A stretch of 5,326 nt of DNA from Candidatus Endomicrobiellum dinenymphae (GTDB lineage: Bacteria > Elusimicrobiota > Endomicrobiia > Endomicrobiales > Endomicrobiaceae). Positions 5,143 to 5,326 of the stretch are shown here, one piece after another. A model generated the notes under the pieces. That model saw only the letters and a list, made by a program, of their open reading frames with translations. It was not told the origin of the DNA and did no database searches. The translations under genes were made by a program, and so were the position numbers. The stretch spans positions 1-5,326 of the forward strand of contig JAIXNA010000080.1 of NCBI GenBank assembly GCA_020328135.1, given 5' to 3'. How positions within the stretch are numbered: position 1 is the first letter of the stretch; every line of letters starts with the position of its first letter.

Positions 5143-5326
5143 ATGTTTAATAAACACATAGCCGTATTATTGTCGCTATCAATTATATTATCTTCATGTA
5201 GTAAGGGTAACGACATTGGACGCGTATCTCAAACGAATGACTCGCCCCCCCCGTTGACTGACTCTCAAGACTCTACAGATGCCAAGGTAGCGAGCTTATG
5301 CTCCCTAACAGACAAAGGCAAGAGAG
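5143..5326 (+). CDS. Putative lipoprotein, N-terminal part (cut by the window edge)
   Basis: From ATG 5143 the frame is open for 61 codons to the right edge with no stop. The protein begins MFNKH, followed by a hydrophobic stretch (about 6-16) and LSSC with Cys19. That is a lipoprotein signal peptide: the Cys would be lipidated and become the first mature residue, anchoring the protein to a membrane on the outer face. The next 35 or so residues are rich in Ser, Asp, Thr and Pro, like a flexible tether. I do not recognise the protein and no functional domain is seen yet. An 8-C run (5245-5252) encodes its three prolines; a gain or loss of one C would bring a stop within a few codons. From 5221 onward the DNA is 56/106 G+C, clearly above its neighbours. 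It could be a real gene, a phase-variable gene or the start of a decayed one. Confidence 0.6.
   Translation, partial: MFNKHIAVLLSLSIILSSCSKGNDIGRVSQTNDSPPPLTDSQDSTDAKVASLCSLTDKGKR
5245..5252 (+). repeat. Homopolymer tract of eight C in the lipoprotein gene
   Basis: Eight consecutive C residues in AT-rich surroundings encode the Pro-Pro-Pro after the lipoprotein tether. In the other two frames, TGA occurs directly after the tract (in CGT TGA and GTT GAC TGA), so a one-base slip ends translation. This is the layout of a slippage-prone contingency site, and also a place where sequencing errors occur. Confidence 0.7.

Noticed and set aside
1..5326. CRISPR array, tRNA, rRNA, or insertion sequence
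   Set aside because: No regularly spaced repeats, no cloverleaf or rRNA-like segment, and no transposase-like protein were seen on either strand.

Overview
The window is about 5.3 kb of AT-rich bacterial DNA (roughly 35-40% GC over the genes). It carries a rightward metabolic gene set: a three-gene split glutamate synthase, then the small subunit of carbamoyl phosphate synthetase, then the start of a lipoprotein gene cut by the right edge. Splitting GltB into separate amidotransferase, ferredoxin/FMN and GXGXG proteins is the arrangement of archaea, Thermotogales and several anaerobic bacterial lineages. With the Cys-rich ferredoxin module, the low GC and a lipobox-bearing protein, I infer an anaerobic bacterium. 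Elusimicrobiota/Endomicrobium-like is my low-confidence guess; the sequence does not prove a taxon.

Layout: positions 1-101 are a perfect inverted copy of part of the first gene (598-698). Positions 102-477 hold no gene but contain promoter-like boxes, short repeats and a leader that could fold over the ribosome binding site. The glutamine amidotransferase gene (478-1569) overlaps the ferredoxin/FMN synthase gene (1566-3071) by ATGA. After 84 nt comes the GXGXG gene (3156-3893), and after 32 nt carA (3926-5074). A lipoprotein gene starts at 5143 and runs off the window.

How the genes work together: the amidotransferase releases ammonia from glutamine. The FMN/Fe-S protein condenses it with 2-oxoglutarate and reduces the product to glutamate. 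The GXGXG protein supplies the beta-helix domain that normally ends GltB. No GltD-type NAD(P)H subunit is present, and the FMN protein carries its own two [4Fe-4S] clusters, so a ferredoxin-like electron donor is likely. CarA is a second glutamine amidotransferase, feeding arginine and pyrimidine synthesis, so the whole block handles glutamine nitrogen.

The most unusual features are at the edges. The 101-bp perfect inverted repeat flanks the promoter and the first 40 codons of the amidotransferase gene. It is either an invertible or duplicated segment or an amplification/assembly chimera. At the right end, an 8-C tract lies in the lipoprotein gene, where slippage would switch the gene off.
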